Made by a program: the position numbers and the translations under genes
The notes under the pieces: generated by a model
Databases searched by the model: none
The model's input: the letters and a program-made list of their open reading frames with translations, nothing else
What the model was told of the DNA's origin: nothing
Shown here: one piece after another, positions 8,377-17,109 of the stretch
How the letters are laid out: each line of letters starts with the position of its first letter
Numbering within the stretch: the stretch's first letter is position 1
Assembly: GCA_040772085.1 (NCBI GenBank)
Contig: JAXGYU010000001.1
Coordinates: 1,550,001-1,614,000, forward strand
Length of the DNA stretch: 64,000 nucleotides
Direction: 5' to 3'
DNA from: JAXGMV01 sp040772085
GTDB taxonomy: Bacteria > Chloroflexota > Anaerolineae > Anaerolineales > Anaerolineaceae

Positions 8377-9543
8377 ATGAGATTGAGGTGGTTATCGCTT
8401 TTGCTGATGCTTGTTCTGCTTGCAGGTCTGCTGCCAGGCTGTTCATCGACTGACACTGTGAAAATCGGTTTCGTCGTCCAACTGACCGGCCCCGATTCCT
8501 ATGTCGGGCAGTATGCCAAGATGGCGCTCGAAGACCGGGTGGAAGAAATAAACAAAGCCGGCGGCATCGAAGGGCATAAGATTGAATTGATCGCCTATGA
8601 CTCCCGCTCACAGATTCCAGACGCGGTTGCCGCTGCCAAACGCCTGATCGACCAGGATAAAGTCGTCGCGGTCATCGGGCCTGAATGGTCAGGCGCCGCG
8701 ATCCCGATTGCCGAAATCGCCGACGCCAGCAAAGTGCCCGTAATTGCCACGTCCGCCTCCAATATCAAGGTGACTGTGGATGATGCCGGCAAGGTGCATC
8801 CGTATATGTTCCGCACCTGCTTTATCGACCCCTATCAGGGTTACGCCCTGGCCGATTTTGCCTACAAGGAGTTGGGTTTGCGCAAGGCGGCCTTCATCAC
8901 CGATGTGACCGGCGCTTACAACGTTGGCATTCAGCAATACTTCTCGGATCACTTTGTCGAGCTGGGCGGTGAGATCGTTGCCAAAGAGGGCTATCAGGCA
9001 TACGACACCGAATTCCGCGCGCAGCTCTCCAAGGTCGGGCAGTCCGGCGCCGATTCGCTGGTCGTTCCGACGGCTACCTATCGTGACATCGCCTTGATCG
9101 CCCAGCAGGCAGCCGATTTGGGCATCCATCTGCAATATCTCGGCGTGGATGGCTGGATGGTTGATGAGCTGCTGAGCATCGCTGGTCCGCAACTGGAAGG
9201 CGCCTATCTCTCCAGCGGCGTTTCCAGCGACCAGCCGGAATTCCAGGAATACAACGCCGCCTTTGAAGCTAAACACAAACAAAAGGCCAACGTCTTTGTG
9301 TATTACACCCTGGACGCGATGTACATGATCGAGCACGGCATCCGGGAATCGCTGAAGGCAAACAAGGCAGTCACCTCGCAGGGTATCCGCGACGCGATCG
9401 AAAACATGAAGGATGTCCAGCTCTTTACCAGCAAGGTGACCATTGAGCCCGAGACGCATAATCCGCACAATAAGCCCATCCTGGTCATGCAGATCAAGGA
9501 TTCCAAGTGGAATTTGGTCAAAACCTACTCGCCAGGGCAGTAG
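8377..9543 (+). CDS. livJ: Branched-chain amino-acid-type ABC transporter substrate-binding lipoprotein
   Basis: This 388-residue periplasmic-binding protein of the Leu/Ile/Val (type I, Peripla_BP_6) family is anchored by lipid. The N-terminus has a charged start, a hydrophobic core (LLLMLVLLAGLL) and the lipobox LPGC near residue 21. The mature part opens DTVKIGFVVQLTGPDSYVGQ, as usual for LivJ/AmiC-like proteins, and GPEWSGAAIPIAEIA lines the ligand cleft. The ATG at 8377 is preferred over a GTG nine bases upstream because TGAGGTG (8364-8370) is correctly spaced. It is the first gene of a Liv cluster, separated by a terminator-like hairpin. The final gene, an amidohydrolase, hints that the ligand may be an amide or amino-acid derivative. 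Confidence 0.88.
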   Translation: MRLRWLSLLLMLVLLAGLLPGCSSTDTVKIGFVVQLTGPDSYVGQYAKMALEDRVEEINKAGGIEGHKIELIAYDSRSQIPDAVAAAKRLIDQDKVVAVIGPEWSGAAIPIAEIADASKVPVIATSASNIKVTVDDAGKVHPYMFRTCFIDPYQGYALADFAYKELGLRKAAFITDVTGAYNVGIQQYFSDHFVELGGEIVAKEGYQAYDTEFRAQLSKVGQSGADSLVVPTATYRDIALIAQQAADLGIHLQYLGVDGWMVDELLSIAGPQLEGAYLSSGVSSDQPEFQEYNAAFEAKHKQKANVFVYYTLDAMYMIEHGIRESLKANKAVTSQGIRDAIENMKDVQLFTSKVTIEPETHNPHNKPILVMQIKDSKWNLVKTYSPGQ

Positions 9544-9565
9544 AACCGGATATTAATGAAGAAGC

Positions 9566-9598
9566 ACATGGTCAGGTGTCAAGCCTGACCATGTTTTT
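9566..9598 (+). terminator. Terminator/attenuator after livJ
   Basis: The arms ACATGGTCAGG (9566-9576) and CCTGACCATGT (9584-9594) form a perfect 11-bp stem with a 7-nt loop, followed by TTTTT. Because livH follows on the same strand, it probably lets livJ be expressed in excess over the membrane genes. Confidence 0.85.
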
Positions 9599-9677
9599 AG
9601 CAGGGATATAGGATGAGGTTCGCGTGGGAATTGCTGATGATAGTGTGTTGCGAGCATAAGCCGGCAGGAGGTCGACT

Positions 9678-10553
9678 TTGACCCTCTTTCTCCAGCAGTT
9701 GGTCAGCGGCATCTCCATTGGAGCGGTGTATGCCTTGCTGGCTGTCGGCTACGCGCTGGTTTTCAGTGTCTTCAACTTTACTAACTGGGCGTTTGACGCC
9801 TTTATGGTGATTGGCGCGTTCGCCGGTTTCTACGCCATCGCCACCTTTTCACTGCCCATCTATCTGGCTCTGCCGATTGCCATCCTCCTGACCATGGCGG
9901 TCTCAGTCCTCGTTGAGAAAGCTGCCTATAAACCGCTGCGTGTACGAGGCGCGCCGCGCTTGTACATGATGATCTCGGCCATGGGTGCCAATCTGGCCAT
10001 CATCAACAGCATCAACCTGGCATTCGGCGGGTACTTTCGCAAGTTCCCCGAGATCACTGCCGGCACCATCACCGTCGGCGGCGTCTCGATTGGCAAGATG
10101 GACCTCTTTGCCGCAGCCTTTTCCTTCATCGTACTCGGATTGCTGTGGTTCTTCCTGCAGAAGACGAAAGCGGGGCTGGGCATCCGCGCCAGCGCGCTCG
10201 ATCTGGTGACCTCGGGCATCATGGGCATCAACAATGACCGGGTGGCGCTGATCATCTTTGGTATCAGCGGCATCCTCTCCGGCGTCAGCGGCATCTTCTA
10301 TGGCATCAAGTACGCTGTCTTCCCCTATCTGGGCATGGTGACTATCAAAGCCATGATCGCCAGCATCATCGGCGGACTGGGCAGCCTGCCCGGCGCGGTG
10401 CTCGGCAGCCTGATCCTGGGCGTGCTGGAGACGATGGTGTCGGGCTACATCTCCTCCCGCTACCGCGATCTGTTCTCCTTCTTGCTGCTGATCATCATCC
10501 TCCTGTTCTTCCCGAATGGACTGATGGGACGCAAGACGCAGGAAAAACTTTAG
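9678..10553 (+). CDS. livH: Branched-chain amino-acid-type ABC transporter permease LivH
   Basis: This 291-residue inner-membrane permease has about eight hydrophobic helices. It opens with the family hallmark LQQLVSGISIGAVYALLAVGYALVFSV and later carries SGIMGINNDRVALIIFGISGILSGVSGI, the cytoplasmic loop that contacts the ATPases. The start is TTG at 9678 with a strong AGGAGG at 9666-9671. It pairs with LivM, nine bases downstream, to form the translocation pore fed by the lipoprotein upstream. The assignment to the LivH/BPD_transp_2 family is secure; the exact substrate is not. Confidence 0.92.
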   Translation: MTLFLQQLVSGISIGAVYALLAVGYALVFSVFNFTNWAFDAFMVIGAFAGFYAIATFSLPIYLALPIAILLTMAVSVLVEKAAYKPLRVRGAPRLYMMISAMGANLAIINSINLAFGGYFRKFPEITAGTITVGGVSIGKMDLFAAAFSFIVLGLLWFFLQKTKAGLGIRASALDLVTSGIMGINNDRVALIIFGISGILSGVSGIFYGIKYAVFPYLGMVTIKAMIASIIGGLGSLPGAVLGSLILGVLETMVSGYISSRYRDLFSFLLLIIILLFFPNGLMGRKTQEKL

Positions 10554-10562
10554 CAGGCTGCC

Positions 10563-11465
10563 ATGGGATACATCAACACCATCATCATCCTGGGCGGCAT
10601 CAACATCATCGCGGCGCTGGGCCTGTCCATCCTCACCGGCTATACCGGTCTGTTCTCTATCGGACACGCCGGCTTCATGGCGCTGGGCGGGTATGCCGCG
10701 GCTGTCTGTTACCTGCACCTGCATATTCCATTCATCCCGGCTTTGATTTTGGGAGGCCTCTTTGCCGGCTTATGCAGCCTGGTCATCGGCATCCCGACCT
10801 TCCGCAGCCAGTTAACCGGTGACTACTTTGCCATCGCGACGTTCGGTTTCGCTGAAGCCATTCGCCTGCTTCTGAACAACGCCTACTTCCTCGGCGGCGC
10901 CTTTGGTTTCACCGGCATTCCGCAGCTCACCACGCTGCCAATTGTGCTGGGGTTTGTCATCGTCTTTATCTTTCTGGCGCAAAATTTTGTCACATCGCAA
11001 TATGGCAAGAACTGCATCGCCATCGCGCAGGATGAACTGGCGGCGCAAATGATGGGCGTCAACGTCTTCAAGACAAAACTGACCTCTCTGTTCATCAGCG
11101 CCTTTTACTGCGGCGTCGCCGGCGGATTGTTCGGTTTTTACATGGCGTACCTGGTGCCCTCCATGTTCGGCGGTGGTCTTTCGTCAGACATACTGGCGGC
11201 GGTTGTGTTCGGCGGCATGCAGTCGCTGATCGGTCCAATCCTGACCTCATTTGTCCTGGTGGCGGTGCCTGAGGTGCTGCGATTCCTGACAGACTATCGA
11301 CTCATTATCTACGGTTTGCTGTTTGTGCTGGTCATGATCTTCAAACCGCAAGGCTTGTTCGGCTACAAGGAAATGCATTTCGGGTTCGTCGTCCGCTGGC
11401 TGAACAGGCTATTCAAGCGCGACAAGCGGGATCAGCGGGAAGAAGGGTTAGACGATGAGCGCTGA
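10563..11465 (+). CDS. livM: Branched-chain amino-acid-type ABC transporter permease LivM
   Basis: This 300-residue inner-membrane permease carries the LivM hallmark LGLSILTGYTGLFSIGHAGFMALGGYAAA near residues 18-48. Several more membrane helices follow, and the C-terminal tail is charged (RLFKRDKRDQREEGLDDER). The ATP-binding protein LivG starts 11 bases before its stop, so the two are coupled. Together with LivH it forms the membrane part of the importer. Confidence 0.92.
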   Translation: MGYINTIIILGGINIIAALGLSILTGYTGLFSIGHAGFMALGGYAAAVCYLHLHIPFIPALILGGLFAGLCSLVIGIPTFRSQLTGDYFAIATFGFAEAIRLLLNNAYFLGGAFGFTGIPQLTTLPIVLGFVIVFIFLAQNFVTSQYGKNCIAIAQDELAAQMMGVNVFKTKLTSLFISAFYCGVAGGLFGFYMAYLVPSMFGGGLSSDILAAVVFGGMQSLIGPILTSFVLVAVPEVLRFLTDYRLIIYGLLFVLVMIFKPQGLFGYKEMHFGFVVRWLNRLFKRDKRDQREEGLDDER

Positions 11466-12238
11466 TCCTATCCTGACCCTGAACCACGTCAACATGATGT
11501 TCGGAGGCGTTCGCGCCGTGCATGATGTCAGTCTCGAGGTCTATCCGCAGGAATTGCTCGGTCTGATCGGCCCGAATGGCGCCGGCAAGACAACGATTTT
11601 CAACCTGATTACAGGTTCCATACAGCCAACCGAGGGTCAGGTTCTCTTTAAGGGACAGGACATCCGCGGCAAGCGTGTTGATGAATTAAGCCATATGGGC
11701 ATCAGCCGCACCTTCCAGAACATCCGCCTCTTCCCCAAGATGACGGCTTTCGAAAACGTCGCTCTCGGGTTGCATAGCAAGCCGAAATATTCCGTTGCCG
11801 AAGCCTTTTTCAGGACTAATCGGGCGCGGAGGGCAGAGAAAGAATTGAAGGAGAGAGCAGAATTTCTGCTCAATAAAGTAGGTCTGCTCAGCGAATCCAA
11901 AAAGACGGCCGGCATCCTGCCTTATGGGTTGCAGCGCCGGCTTGAGATCGCGCGTGCCATGGCGACCAGCCCCGAACTGCTGCTGCTGGATGAACCGGCG
12001 GCCGGCATGAACGAGGACGAATGCGCCGAGTTGATTGGCATGATCCGCAACATTCATGAGACCATGGGCTATAGCATCTTCCTGATCGAGCATCACATGA
12101 ACGTTGTGATGGAGCTGTGCCGCGATCATCGCATCGTGGTGCTTAACCTTGGTGAAATGCTGGCAATTGGTAAACCGACAGAAATTCAACAGGATCCCAA
12201 AGTGATCAGTGCTTACCTGGGATCAAAGAGGGTGAGAC

Positions 12239-12264
<26 letters not shown>
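11455..12264 (+). CDS. livG: ABC transporter ATP-binding protein LivG
   Basis: This 269-residue ATPase powers the importer. Walker A is GPNGAGKTT (about residues 40-48), followed by the LivG-specific phrase GISRTFQNIRLFPKMTAFENV. Walker B is LLLLDEPAAGMN, and the switch histidine lies in LIEHHMNVVMELCRDH. The ABC signature reads LPYGLQRRLEIARAM, with the L-P-Y-G form usual for LivG. It overlaps livM at its start and livF at its end, which places it inside a tightly coupled operon. Confidence 0.93.
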
Positions 12265-12988
<724 letters not shown>

Positions 12989-13015
12989 TCTGTCTGATCA
13001 GAAAGGGACAAACAT

Positions 13016-14623
13016 ATGGCAGTGAAAGGTGATCTCTTGCTCGTCAATGGCAACATCCACACCATGGATAAAGCGAATCCGGTCGTCAGCGCGCTGGTGA
13101 TCCGGGATGGCATCATCCTTTTCGCGGGTGCGGATGAGGACGCCAGAAAGGTTGCACGCGACAATCGCATAACCGAAGGGCTGGATCTGAAAGGCGCGAC
13201 GGTTGTGCCCGGGCTGACAGACGCGCACCTGCACTTGCAGTTTATCTCGCTTGGACTGAATAAGATCAACGCCGAGCTGCCAACCAAACAGGCTGTCATT
13301 GATGAAGTGGCGCGCGTCGCGGCGACCAAGCCAGCCGGCACCTGGATCACCGGGTTTGGCTGGAACCATAACGTCTGGGATGGCGAGTTTCCGACTGCCG
13401 CCGAACTTGACGCGGTCGCGCCGAATCATCCGGTCCTGCTGGAAGCCAAGAGCGGGCATGCCTCGTGGGCGAACAGCCTGGCGCTGCGCATGGCAAAAAT
13501 CGATGCCAATACGCCCAACCCGCCCGGCGGTGAGATCGTGCATGATGCCAACGGCAACCCGTCCGGCACATTGCTGGAAGAGGCGGTTGGACCGGTTTAT
13601 GACCTCATCCCCGAGGCGACGGTCAGCGAGACCGTGGCAGCCTGCCGCAAGGCGATTGCCATGGCGCATAAGGTTGGCCTGACCTGCGTCCACGATATGG
13701 ACCGCCCGCTGGTATTCAACGCCGAGCAGATTTTGCATCAGAACGGCGAACTGACGCTGCGGGTTATCAACTCCATTCCGCTGGCAGAGCTCGACCACGC
13801 GCTGGCGGTCGGGCTGCGCACGGGCTTCGGCGATGACATGCTGCGGATCGGCCAGGTGAAAATGTTCGCTGACGGCGCCATGGGTCCGCGCACCGCCTGG
13901 ATGCTGGAAGGCTATGTCAGCGCGCCGGAAGTCACGGGTATTCCCGCCGTTCCAATCGCCGAGCTAAGCGAAGCGGTTTTCAAAGCCAATGCCGGTGGTC
14001 TGGGCGCCGCCATCCATGCCATTGGCGACCGGGCTACGCGCGAAGTACTCGATATTTATGAAGAAGCACGCGATAAGGGCGTGACCGGCAAGCTGCGCAA
14101 CCGCATCGAGCATGTGCAACTGCTGTCGCCGGAAGATCTCAGCCGCCTGGGCGAGCTGGGCGTTGTGGCATCCATGCAGCCGATTCACGCCACGTCGGAT
14201 ATGCATATTTCTGACAAGCATTGGGGCGCGCGATCGGCGGGCGCCTACGCGCTCAAGTCGCAGATCAAAGCCGGCGCGGTGCTGGCGCTCGGGTCCGACT
14301 GTCCGGTCGAAGTCTGGGATCCGCTGGTGGGTATCCACGCCGCTGTCACGCGCCGCCGCGCGGACGGCACGCCGGGACCGGATGGCTGGTATCCAGAGCA
14401 GCGCCTGACGGTGGATGAAGCTGTTGAAGGCTTTACGGTCGGGCCGGCTTATGCTGCCGGCATGGAAGACCGCCTGGGCATGCTCAAGGCGGGCTACCTG
14501 GCGGACTGCGTCATCCTCGGCGCGGACATCTTCACTATTGACCCGATGGAGATCTTGCACACGCCGGTGCTGGGCACGGTCGTGAACGGTGCGTTTGTCT
14601 GGCGCGCGCCGGAGCTGGTGTAA
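13016..14623 (+). CDS. YtcJ-like metal-dependent amidohydrolase
   Basis: This 535-residue enzyme belongs to the amidohydrolase superfamily, YtcJ/amidohydrolase-3 group. The metal site motif HLH is in GLTDAHLHLQF (about residue 70). Later ligands are seen in AAIHAIGDRATREV and RIEHVQLL, and the catalytic aspartate lies in ALGSDCPVEVWDP. A beta-sandwich formed by both ends begins DLLLVNGNIHTMDKANPVVSALVIRDG. AAAGGGA upstream serves the ATG at 13016. Its position as last gene of the Liv operon suggests that it hydrolyses the imported compound. The real substrate cannot be read from sequence. Confidence 0.85.
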   Translation: MAVKGDLLLVNGNIHTMDKANPVVSALVIRDGIILFAGADEDARKVARDNRITEGLDLKGATVVPGLTDAHLHLQFISLGLNKINAELPTKQAVIDEVARVAATKPAGTWITGFGWNHNVWDGEFPTAAELDAVAPNHPVLLEAKSGHASWANSLALRMAKIDANTPNPPGGEIVHDANGNPSGTLLEEAVGPVYDLIPEATVSETVAACRKAIAMAHKVGLTCVHDMDRPLVFNAEQILHQNGELTLRVINSIPLAELDHALAVGLRTGFGDDMLRIGQVKMFADGAMGPRTAWMLEGYVSAPEVTGIPAVPIAELSEAVFKANAGGLGAAIHAIGDRATREVLDIYEEARDKGVTGKLRNRIEHVQLLSPEDLSRLGELGVVASMQPIHATSDMHISDKHWGARSAGAYALKSQIKAGAVLALGSDCPVEVWDPLVGIHAAVTRRRADGTPGPDGWYPEQRLTVDEAVEGFTVGPAYAAGMEDRLGMLKAGYLADCVILGADIFTIDPMEILHTPVLGTVVNGAFVWRAPELV

Positions 14624-14640
14624 GCGTATATCGCGTAATA

Positions 14641-14673
14641 AAAACCGGAAGGCATCAAGCCTTCCGGTTTTTT
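14641..14673. terminator. Bidirectional terminator
   Basis: The arms AACCGGAAGGC (14643-14653) and GCCTTCCGGTT (14659-14669) pair perfectly. A T-run follows on the plus strand and an A-run precedes it, so it can stop transcripts from both converging genes. Confidence 0.88.
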
Positions 14674-14687
14674 CTCCTGCATCCAGC

Positions 14688-15497
14688 TTACTTCATACTC
14701 TCCGCGACCTTGACCAGCGTATCCAGGTTCATCGCGTCGGGCTGGCCCATATACATCAATTCATAGGCCATACCGTCTGCCTGCCAGCGCAAGGTTTGCA
14801 GCCACGGGTCGGGCGTCCAGACCGCGCCATTTTCCGTCAGGTTCCACACGCCTTGCGCGTACTCGGCATGCGCTCCATTGACGCTGGTCACCTGAATGTC
14901 GGCATCAGCGCCGACTTTGCCGCATAAGTCACAAGCGTCAGAGGAAACGTTCTTCTCCTGACGCAGGATCAAACTGTTGCCTTCAGCCTGTCCATAGAAC
15001 AGCCTGCTGATCCTGGCGCCTTCATCCAGTGATGCCGCGTTGAACGGCAGACCCTCAGGGGTCCACGCCGGGATTCTGATCTGGAAATCAACCTGGCTGG
15101 CGACCTGGGCGATGGAGGCATTGGCGTCCAGGATGCTGGCGGGGTCCGCCCCTGCAGGGGCTGGCTGCGCGAGCGAATAATCCTGCGGGGCGATCGTGTT
15201 ACTCTCCGCGCGCGTGAACAACTGAATGATATCAGCGGCGAAGGCGCGTCCGAAGGGGGTAGCGGCGAGAACGATGCCGGCTACCAGCACCAGCGCCGCC
15301 ATGGCCATGGCAAGCCGCCGCGTTAGAATTTTTGTTGAAGGGTTCATGATTTTGTCCTCTCGATGGCCCGCACTCGTTGTAAACGATTGCGGCTTTGACA
15401 GTCGAGCGGTGATGTCTGGCAGCAGGTCAATGCTGGAACTCGGCGCAAGGTCATCCGCCAACTCACGCAAGGTTGTTCGCAATAGGGAGTCATTCAT
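14688..15497 (-). CDS. Membrane-anchored anti-sigma-like protein with C-terminal DUF4367-like domain
   Basis: This 269-residue protein has a cytoplasmic N-terminus (about 60 residues), one membrane helix (about 60-83, LAMAMAALVLVAGIVLAA) and an outside domain of about 180 residues. The outside part ends with LQTLRWQADGMAYELMYMG... TLVKVAESMK, which resembles DUF4367 domains found beside sigma factors in Gram-positive bacteria and Chloroflexota. It starts inside the end of the ECF sigma gene (ATGAATGA overlap), so the two are made together. A role in holding the sigma factor at the membrane is inferred from this pairing; a canonical zinc anti-sigma motif is not visible. Confidence 0.65.
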   Translation of the reverse strand: MNDSLLRTTLRELADDLAPSSSIDLLPDITARLSKPQSFTTSAGHREDKIMNPSTKILTRRLAMAMAALVLVAGIVLAATPFGRAFAADIIQLFTRAESNTIAPQDYSLAQPAPAGADPASILDANASIAQVASQVDFQIRIPAWTPEGLPFNAASLDEGARISRLFYGQAEGNSLILRQEKNVSSDACDLCGKVGADADIQVTSVNGAHAEYAQGVWNLTENGAVWTPDPWLQTLRWQADGMAYELMYMGQPDAMNLDTLVKVAESMK

Positions 15498-16149
15498 GGG
15501 TAATCTCCTGATCTTGTTGGCGAGCAGCCGCGGTTTGCAATATCAGCTTGAGTTGTTTGCGAGCTGAATACAGCCACCACTTGACTGTCGATAGTGGTTT
15601 GTCCAATTCTTCGATCATTTCTTTCTCTGTCGCGTCAAGGAAATAACGCAGGACGATAGCAGCACGCTGGTCAGGTGTGAGCAGCGCGAGCGCCTGCCAG
15701 ATCTCCGCTTTGCGTTCGGCGAATTCGAGCGCAGTTTCTGGCAAGTCGGTTGAGCCCGCCAGCCAATCCGCGCCAATCACAGCCCGCCTAGCTTCCTGTA
15801 GTTCGTCAAGCGAAGTGCTGCGCGCGTTCCGATTTGACCATTTGATGGCATCGTTAATCACCATCCGCAGGAACCAGGGTTTGAATGGCCTGGTTGAGTC
15901 GAAGCCTCTGATTTTGCGATAAGCCTTGAGGAAGGCATCCTGAACGATATCCTCGGCGGATGTGCGGTCACGGACGATTAGCAGCGCTACATGCACAGCC
16001 TGCACCTGATACCGGTTGACCAGGCTGGCGAGTCCTGCGATATTTCCGTTCTTCAACAGGGAGATTGCCTTCGCTTCTTCCGGGTCCGCGTAACCCGGTT
16101 GATTTGGAAGACGGTTTGCATTGGTTGTTGCGGGTGGGTTTGAATGCAT
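15490..16149 (-). CDS. ECF RNA polymerase sigma factor
   Basis: This 219-residue sigma-70 family factor has region 2 at about residues 40-110 (SLVNRYQVQAVHVALLIVRDRTSAEDIVQDAFLKAYRKIRGF, then PFKPWFLRMVINDAIKW) and region 4 near the C-terminus (LALLTPDQRAAIVLRYFLDATEKEMIEELDKPLSTVKWWLYSARKQL). There is no region 1 or 3. GAGG precedes the ATG at 16149; a TTG one codon upstream is an alternative start. The gene is coupled to a membrane protein that is probably its anti-sigma factor. An inverted repeat covers its start. Confidence 0.9.
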   Translation of the reverse strand: MHSNPPATTNANRLPNQPGYADPEEAKAISLLKNGNIAGLASLVNRYQVQAVHVALLIVRDRTSAEDIVQDAFLKAYRKIRGFDSTRPFKPWFLRMVINDAIKWSNRNARSTSLDELQEARRAVIGADWLAGSTDLPETALEFAERKAEIWQALALLTPDQRAAIVLRYFLDATEKEMIEELDKPLSTVKWWLYSARKQLKLILQTAAARQQDQEITHE

Positions 16150-16180
16150 CAAAGGATCCTCTAACTATACTATCCTTTGA
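16149..16180. promoter_or_regulatory. Inverted repeat over the ECF sigma start
   Basis: TCAAAGGAT (16149-16157) and ATCCTTTGA (16172-16180) form a perfect 9-bp inverted repeat spaced by 14 bases. On the minus strand it encloses a TATAGT-like element and the ribosome-binding site of the sigma gene. It may be an operator, or an RNA hairpin hiding the ribosome site. Confidence 0.45.
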
Positions 16181-16288
16181 CGCGTGAAAAAGTTAGGCGT
16201 GATCAGACCGGAAATATTTTGGCTGCGGTTTGTCCCTCTCTAAAATCACACAGCGCAGGTGGAGGCGTGTGCCATTTGCCGGAAAAGC

Positions 16289-16314
16289 AACGGGCGGATG
16301 AATCCGCCCCTAGG
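16289..16314. repeat. Isolated REP-like palindrome
   Basis: GGGCGGAT and ATCCGCCC pair around a two-base centre and are followed by CTAGG. The form, a GC hairpin ending CCCCTA, resembles the hairpins of the large repeat array at 45-46.7 kb. It lies just downstream of the molybdopterin-protein gene. Confidence 0.45.
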
Positions 16315-16339
16315 TCTGAAGATTAGAGCGGAACACAAT

Positions 16340-16966
16340 CTATTCGAAGCGCTGTTCGCGCCAGACGTCGGCGTTGTTGTGATAACCTGCCAGCTCCCAG
16401 AAACCGGGCTGGTCAGCCCGCTTGAACTCCAGACCGCGCAGCCACTTGGCGCCTTTCCATAAATAGGGTTCGGCGTCACCGCTCTTGCCGGGGATCGCGC
16501 CAATCACGCCGCGCAGGGGATAGCCGTGGTCAGGCGTCAGCGGCGCGCCGTTGTAATGCGTCGCCAGCAGAAAGTTATCCTGCAGCGCGGTGCTGAGCGG
16601 CAGGTTGGTCGTATAGCCGAATTCAGCGTGCTGGATGACATAATTGGCTTCGGGTTTTAACTCAACCAAACCTTCGCTGATCAACGTCTTTAGCGAAACA
16701 CCTTCCCAGAGCGTATCCATCTTGCTCCAGCGCGTCACGCAGTGCAAGTCCATGGTGATTTTTGTGCGCGGCAATGCCGAAAACTCATCCCAGGTCAGGG
16801 TAAGCATCTGACTGACTTCACCCCAGACGTGAAAGCTCCATGTGGCGGGATCAAATTTTGGTACAGGCCCATAATGCAGCACCGGGAACTTCTCGGTTAC
16901 CGTTTGACCGGGCGGAAGCCGGCCGGCGCTTTTCATTTCTTCGTTCATTTTTCGAGGAGTGTCCAT
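16340..16966 (-). CDS. Sulfite-oxidase-fold molybdopterin-binding protein
   Basis: This 208-residue protein has the oxidoreductase molybdopterin-binding domain of the SUOX/MsrP superfamily. The cysteine that ligates molybdenum is C76 in the phrase DLHCVTRWSK, and later conserved phrases are GYTTNLPLSTAL and HGYPLRGVIGAIPGKSGDAEPYLWKGAKWLRGLEF. No signal peptide or Tat motif is seen, so it probably acts in the cytoplasm. No heme or dimerisation domain is present and no MsrQ-like partner lies nearby. AAGGAG precedes the ATG. The reaction is unknown; a small oxo-transfer enzyme is the best reading. Confidence 0.82.
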   Translation of the reverse strand: MDTPRKMNEEMKSAGRLPPGQTVTEKFPVLHYGPVPKFDPATWSFHVWGEVSQMLTLTWDEFSALPRTKITMDLHCVTRWSKMDTLWEGVSLKTLISEGLVELKPEANYVIQHAEFGYTTNLPLSTALQDNFLLATHYNGAPLTPDHGYPLRGVIGAIPGKSGDAEPYLWKGAKWLRGLEFKRADQPGFWELAGYHNNADVWREQRFE

Positions 16967-17071
16967 GATTTTTTCTCCTTGAGTATTATATATGCGCCAT
17001 CCAGGTAAATCAAACCGGGATAAATCCGGTTGCCTGCGCCCAGATGGGCTACATCCGAGCGCTCGAATTAA

Positions 17072-17100
17072 TTGACGCGCTTTAAACGCTCGGGTAAAAT
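17072..17100 (+). promoter_or_regulatory. Promoter of the GAF kinase gene
   Basis: TTGACG (17072-17077) and TAAAAT (17095-17100) are 17 bp apart. Transcription would start about at 17107, at the GTG/ATG start itself, with no Shine-Dalgarno sequence. The message is therefore predicted to be leaderless. Confidence 0.65.
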
Positions 17101-17109
17101 CATCTTGTG

